Positions 51,429 through 51,554 of a stretch of 51,554 nucleotides of DNA are shown here, in pieces. Source of the DNA: Terriglobia bacterium (GTDB taxonomy: Bacteria; Acidobacteriota; Terriglobia; Bryobacterales; Bryobacteraceae). A program made the position numbers and the translations under genes. Within the stretch, counting starts at the first letter, position 1; each line of letters begins with the position of its first letter. The DNA is taken from the NCBI GenBank assembly GCA_003175985.1, contig PSRJ01000267.1:1-51554 (forward strand). Reading direction: 5' to 3'. Under the pieces are notes generated by a model. It did no database searches and had not been told where the DNA came from. It saw only the letters and a list, made by a program, of their open reading frames with translations.

Positions 51429-51554
51429 TCAAAGCGATAACTTCGGATCGCCCTCGAGGACGTCCATCGTCAGCGCCGGGTGCTCGCCCTTGCTCCACAG
51501 TCTCGCGTGCGCTCTGACCCGATAATTCAGCGGGCCGCCATCGACGCGATCGCT
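51429..51554 (-). CDS. C-terminal end of an unrecognised protein (5' part beyond window)
   Basis: On the minus strand 41 codons from the right edge stay open with strongly GC-biased third positions and end in TGA at 51429-51431. The translation includes DGGPLNYRVRAHARLWSKGE and DVLEGDPKLSL. Another frame stays open on to 51292 without such clear bias at its start, so a frameshift or a longer protein cannot be excluded. The 148 bp between 51281 and 51428 shows nothing else that I can support. Confidence 0.35.
   Translation of the reverse strand, partial: SDRVDGGPLNYRVRAHARLWSKGEHPALTMDVLEGDPKLSL

Overview
The window (51.6 kb, GC-rich, densely coding on both strands) looks like a chromosomal segment of an Acidobacteriota soil bacterium of the Solibacter/Bryobacter type. 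This is inferred from four large Oar-like TonB-dependent receptors with an N-terminal carboxypeptidase-regulatory domain, DUF6152 and 'GHWEG' exported families, many small one-domain exported proteins, and frequent GTG/TTG starts. I see no rRNA, tRNA, CRISPR array, transposase or phage gene.

Layout. 1-17.2 kb is a surface-receptor block: four minus-strand outer-membrane receptors (586-4320, 5529-8888, 10289-13441, 13792-17178), with an alpha/beta hydrolase running off the left edge, a YVTN-type beta-propeller just behind receptor 2, a plus-strand NHL beta-propeller between receptors 2 and 3, and the 3' remnant of a lost gene between receptors 3 and 4. Three receptors have clear -35/N17/-10 promoters, and one -10 lies inside a near-palindromic operator. 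17.4-21.8 kb (plus) holds greA, a CDP-alcohol phosphatidyltransferase, an NTF2-like protein, an alginate-lyase-fold protein and a tryptophanase. 21.8-29.3 kb (mostly minus) holds a TonB-like protein with a degenerate JAMM domain, a His-rich membrane protein, a TIG-domain protein, and an operon of membrane MutS-like ATPase, queG and a TPR protein.

29.3-34.5 kb is one 1709-residue exported protein: sugar-binding-like domain, alpha/alpha-barrel domain, six tandem 146-147-residue repeats, C-terminal beta-sandwich. 34.5-39.7 kb holds a solitary nuoA, DUF5655 and DUF2007 proteins, and a YtxH / MBL hydrolase / P5C dehydrogenase / POT transporter series. 39.8-43.1 kb is a three-gene cassette: helical-repeat protein, CHAT protease, and a small membrane-segment protein whose layout recalls the EACC1 component of bacterial conflict systems. 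This is the best candidate for an undescribed system. 43.1-51.5 kb holds an exported aldolase plus epoxide-hydrolase-fold pair, DinB, an Fsr-type efflux pump with oligopeptidase B, and a three-gene set of exported proteins (two paralogues plus DUF6152).

Transcription signals. Five genes (19180, 20432, 24663, 34518, 45547) have a -10-like hexamer ending only 7-8 nt before the start codon and no Shine-Dalgarno sequence, which suggests leaderless mRNAs. Genes inside operons mostly have GGAGG-type sites.
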